Positions 6,211 to 6,780 of a DNA stretch of 6,780 bases are shown here, piece after piece (the first letter of the stretch is position 1; each line of letters starts with the position of its first letter). The DNA comes from Actinomycetes bacterium. Its GTDB lineage: Bacteria; Actinomycetota; Acidimicrobiia; Acidimicrobiales; SZUA-35. Made by a program: the position numbers and the translations under genes. The DNA lies in the NCBI GenBank assembly GCA_024227975.1, contig JAAETV010000008.1:1-6780 (forward strand). The letters run 5' to 3'. The notes beneath the pieces were generated by a model. That model did not search any database. It had not been told where the DNA came from and saw nothing but the letters and a program-made list of their open reading frames with translations.

Positions 6211-6230
6211 CTTCTCGCTGAACCGAGAAG
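6211..6230 (+). promoter_or_regulatory. Leader hairpin overlapping the OrfA ribosome binding site
   Basis: CTTCTCG (6211-6217) and CGAGAAG (6224-6230) form a perfect 7-bp stem with a 6-nt loop, extendable by a T-G pair. The 3' arm covers the first three bases of the AAGGAG Shine-Dalgarno sequence (6228-6233). In RNA it could partly mask that site, a way known in some insertion sequences to limit transposase made from outside transcripts. The role here is inferred. Confidence 0.45.
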
Positions 6231-6233
6231 GAG
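6228..6233 (+). promoter_or_regulatory. Ribosome binding site of OrfA
   Basis: AAGGAG stands 6 nt before the ATG at 6240, a strong match with good spacing that fixes the OrfA start. Confidence 0.65.
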
Positions 6234-6239
6234 TGTCAG

Positions 6240-6566
6240 ATGACGACAACCAGCAATCGGAGGCGTCGCCCGACGAAGTTATCACCAGAGACGAAGTGGG
6301 AGATCTTCCTGGCGGTGACCTCGGGGGAGATCACTCAGGCCGACGCGGCCCGGAAGTGGGCGGTGGATGTGTCGACCATCATCACGATCCGTCGCACGGT
6401 GAAAGACGCGGGATTGGCGGCGTTGTCCCGCAAGCCGGGTCGTCCAGCCAAGGAACGGAACTGGCCGCTCGAGGAGGCCCGAGACGAGATCGCGCAGTTG
6501 ACCGAGGCGATCAAGGCCCAAGCGATCGAGTTGTCGATTGTTCGGGGAAAATCGGGTTGGGACTGA
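6240..6566 (+). CDS. IS3-like transposase OrfA
   Basis: This 108-residue protein has a basic N terminus (RRRRPTK), a helix-turn-helix region at about residues 14-55 (PETKWEIFLAV, ITQADAARKWAVD, STIITIRR) and an AT-hook-like KPGRPAK at 65-71. A heptad-rich helix at 76-102 (EEARDEIAQLTEAIKAQAIE) is the usual leucine-zipper-like oligomerisation segment. The N-terminal HTH binds the IS ends in this family. ATG choice is supported by AAGGAG at 6 nt. The ORF ends at TGA 6564-6566, but near codon 104 a G-GGA-AAA heptamer allows a switch to the -1 frame, giving an OrfAB fusion, the active transposase in IS3 elements. The frame is intact and looks functional. Confidence 0.82.
   Translation: MTTTSNRRRRPTKLSPETKWEIFLAVTSGEITQADAARKWAVDVSTIITIRRTVKDAGLAALSRKPGRPAKERNWPLEEARDEIAQLTEAIKAQAIELSIVRGKSGWD
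6545..6551 (+). promoter_or_regulatory. Programmed -1 frameshift site
   Basis: G GGA AAA in the OrfA frame is a canonical X XXY YYZ slippery heptamer. Slipping back one base moves ribosomes into the open OrfB frame (next codon ATC at 6551). Seven nt downstream, GGGAC (6559-6563) and GTCCC (6575-6579) can pair as a stimulatory stem. Site and spacing fit the family mechanism. Confidence 0.7.
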
Positions 6567-6780
6567 ACGGCCCGGTCCCGGCGAGAGTCCCCGCCGAAGT
6601 CAAGGAACTGGTCCTCGGAACTGTTGACGACGCTTGTGCTGCGGGGTTCTCGCATCGGTGGGCTACCCGCATCTGGGATGTCTCAGATGACCGGGTCCAC
6701 CGGTGGCGGGCCCGTCAACACCATTACGGGTCGCTCGAGGATCTAGCCCCGGGTGGGAGCCCAACCCATGGACTCCTCCC
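6557..6780 (+). CDS. IS3-like transposase OrfB, N-terminal part
   Basis: The frame beginning LGLNGPVPARVPAEV is open from before the slippery site to the window end with no stop. It contains CAAGFSHRWATRIW, then DRVHRWRARQHHYGSLEDL and APGGSPTHGLL, the zinc/HTH-like N-terminal portion typical of actinobacterial IS3-type OrfB proteins. The following integrase core with its DDE residues is outside the window. No ATG lies near the beginning. TTG at 6557 is a possible independent start, but expression as a -1 frameshift fusion with OrfA is more likely. The gene is cut by the window edge, so its integrity is unknown. Confidence 0.72.
   Translation, partial: MGLNGPVPARVPAEVKELVLGTVDDACAAGFSHRWATRIWDVSDDRVHRWRARQHHYGSLEDLAPGGSPTHGLL

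Larger units (their letters stand above)
6240..6780 (+). mobile_element. Insertion sequence, IS3-like, left part only
   Basis: Two partly overlapping transposase frames, OrfA then OrfB in the -1 frame, linked by a slippery heptamer, are the hallmark of IS3-type elements. The right end and the DDE catalytic core of OrfB lie beyond the window. The left terminal inverted repeat must be upstream of 6240 but cannot be located without the right end, so the listed start is that of the first gene, not of the element. Confidence 0.6.

Overview
The window is high-G+C DNA with actinobacterial traits: R/A/D/E/V/G-rich proteins, a TTG start, closely packed genes, an apparently leaderless promoter, and a two-frame IS transposase and a large serine recombinase of types common in Actinomycetota. 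It is an accessory, mobile region. No housekeeping gene is visible, and much of it is broken.

Left part (1-3357, minus strand, transcribed right to left). A type II restriction-modification operon of the BsuBI/PstI type is present. It consists of an unrecognised 153-codon ORF (2896-3357), an N6-adenine DNA methyltransferase (1350-2855, TTG start), a BsuBI/PstI-family endonuclease (418-1350) and the N-terminal part of a P-loop ATPase (126-425). The last three genes overlap each other by 1 and 8 nt. The ATPase is interrupted by an amber codon, and its frame then continues with protein-like sequence to position 9. An extended -10 promoter just before the methyltransferase would start the transcript on the ATG of an 8-codon ORF, whose TGA overlaps the methyltransferase start.

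Middle part (about 3324-5296, plus strand). The 3' end of an ImmA/IrrE-type gene overlaps (ATGA) the start of a large serine recombinase. The recombinase keeps its catalytic, recombinase, zinc-ribbon and coiled-coil regions but is split by four frame changes, all in the same direction. Its last codons are read antisense through a hairpin and the 3' half of a tRNA-Val(UAC), which looks like an attachment-site remnant. The restriction-modification cassette abuts, and apparently replaces, the 5' part of the ImmA/IrrE gene.

Right part (5297-6780). About 900 bp hold no confident gene but several short direct and inverted repeats. A new IS then begins: an IS3-like OrfA (6240-6566) and the start of OrfB in the -1 frame, joined by a canonical slippery heptamer (6545-6551). 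A hairpin overlaps the OrfA ribosome binding site. The IS runs off the window.

Taken together, this looks like an integrative element at a tRNA locus that carried a restriction-modification defence cassette, with later decay or sequence errors in the recombinase and ATPase and an IS nearby. The least ordinary points are the ATPase attached to a PstI-type system, the leaderless mini-ORF at the methyltransferase start, and the same-direction frameshifts.
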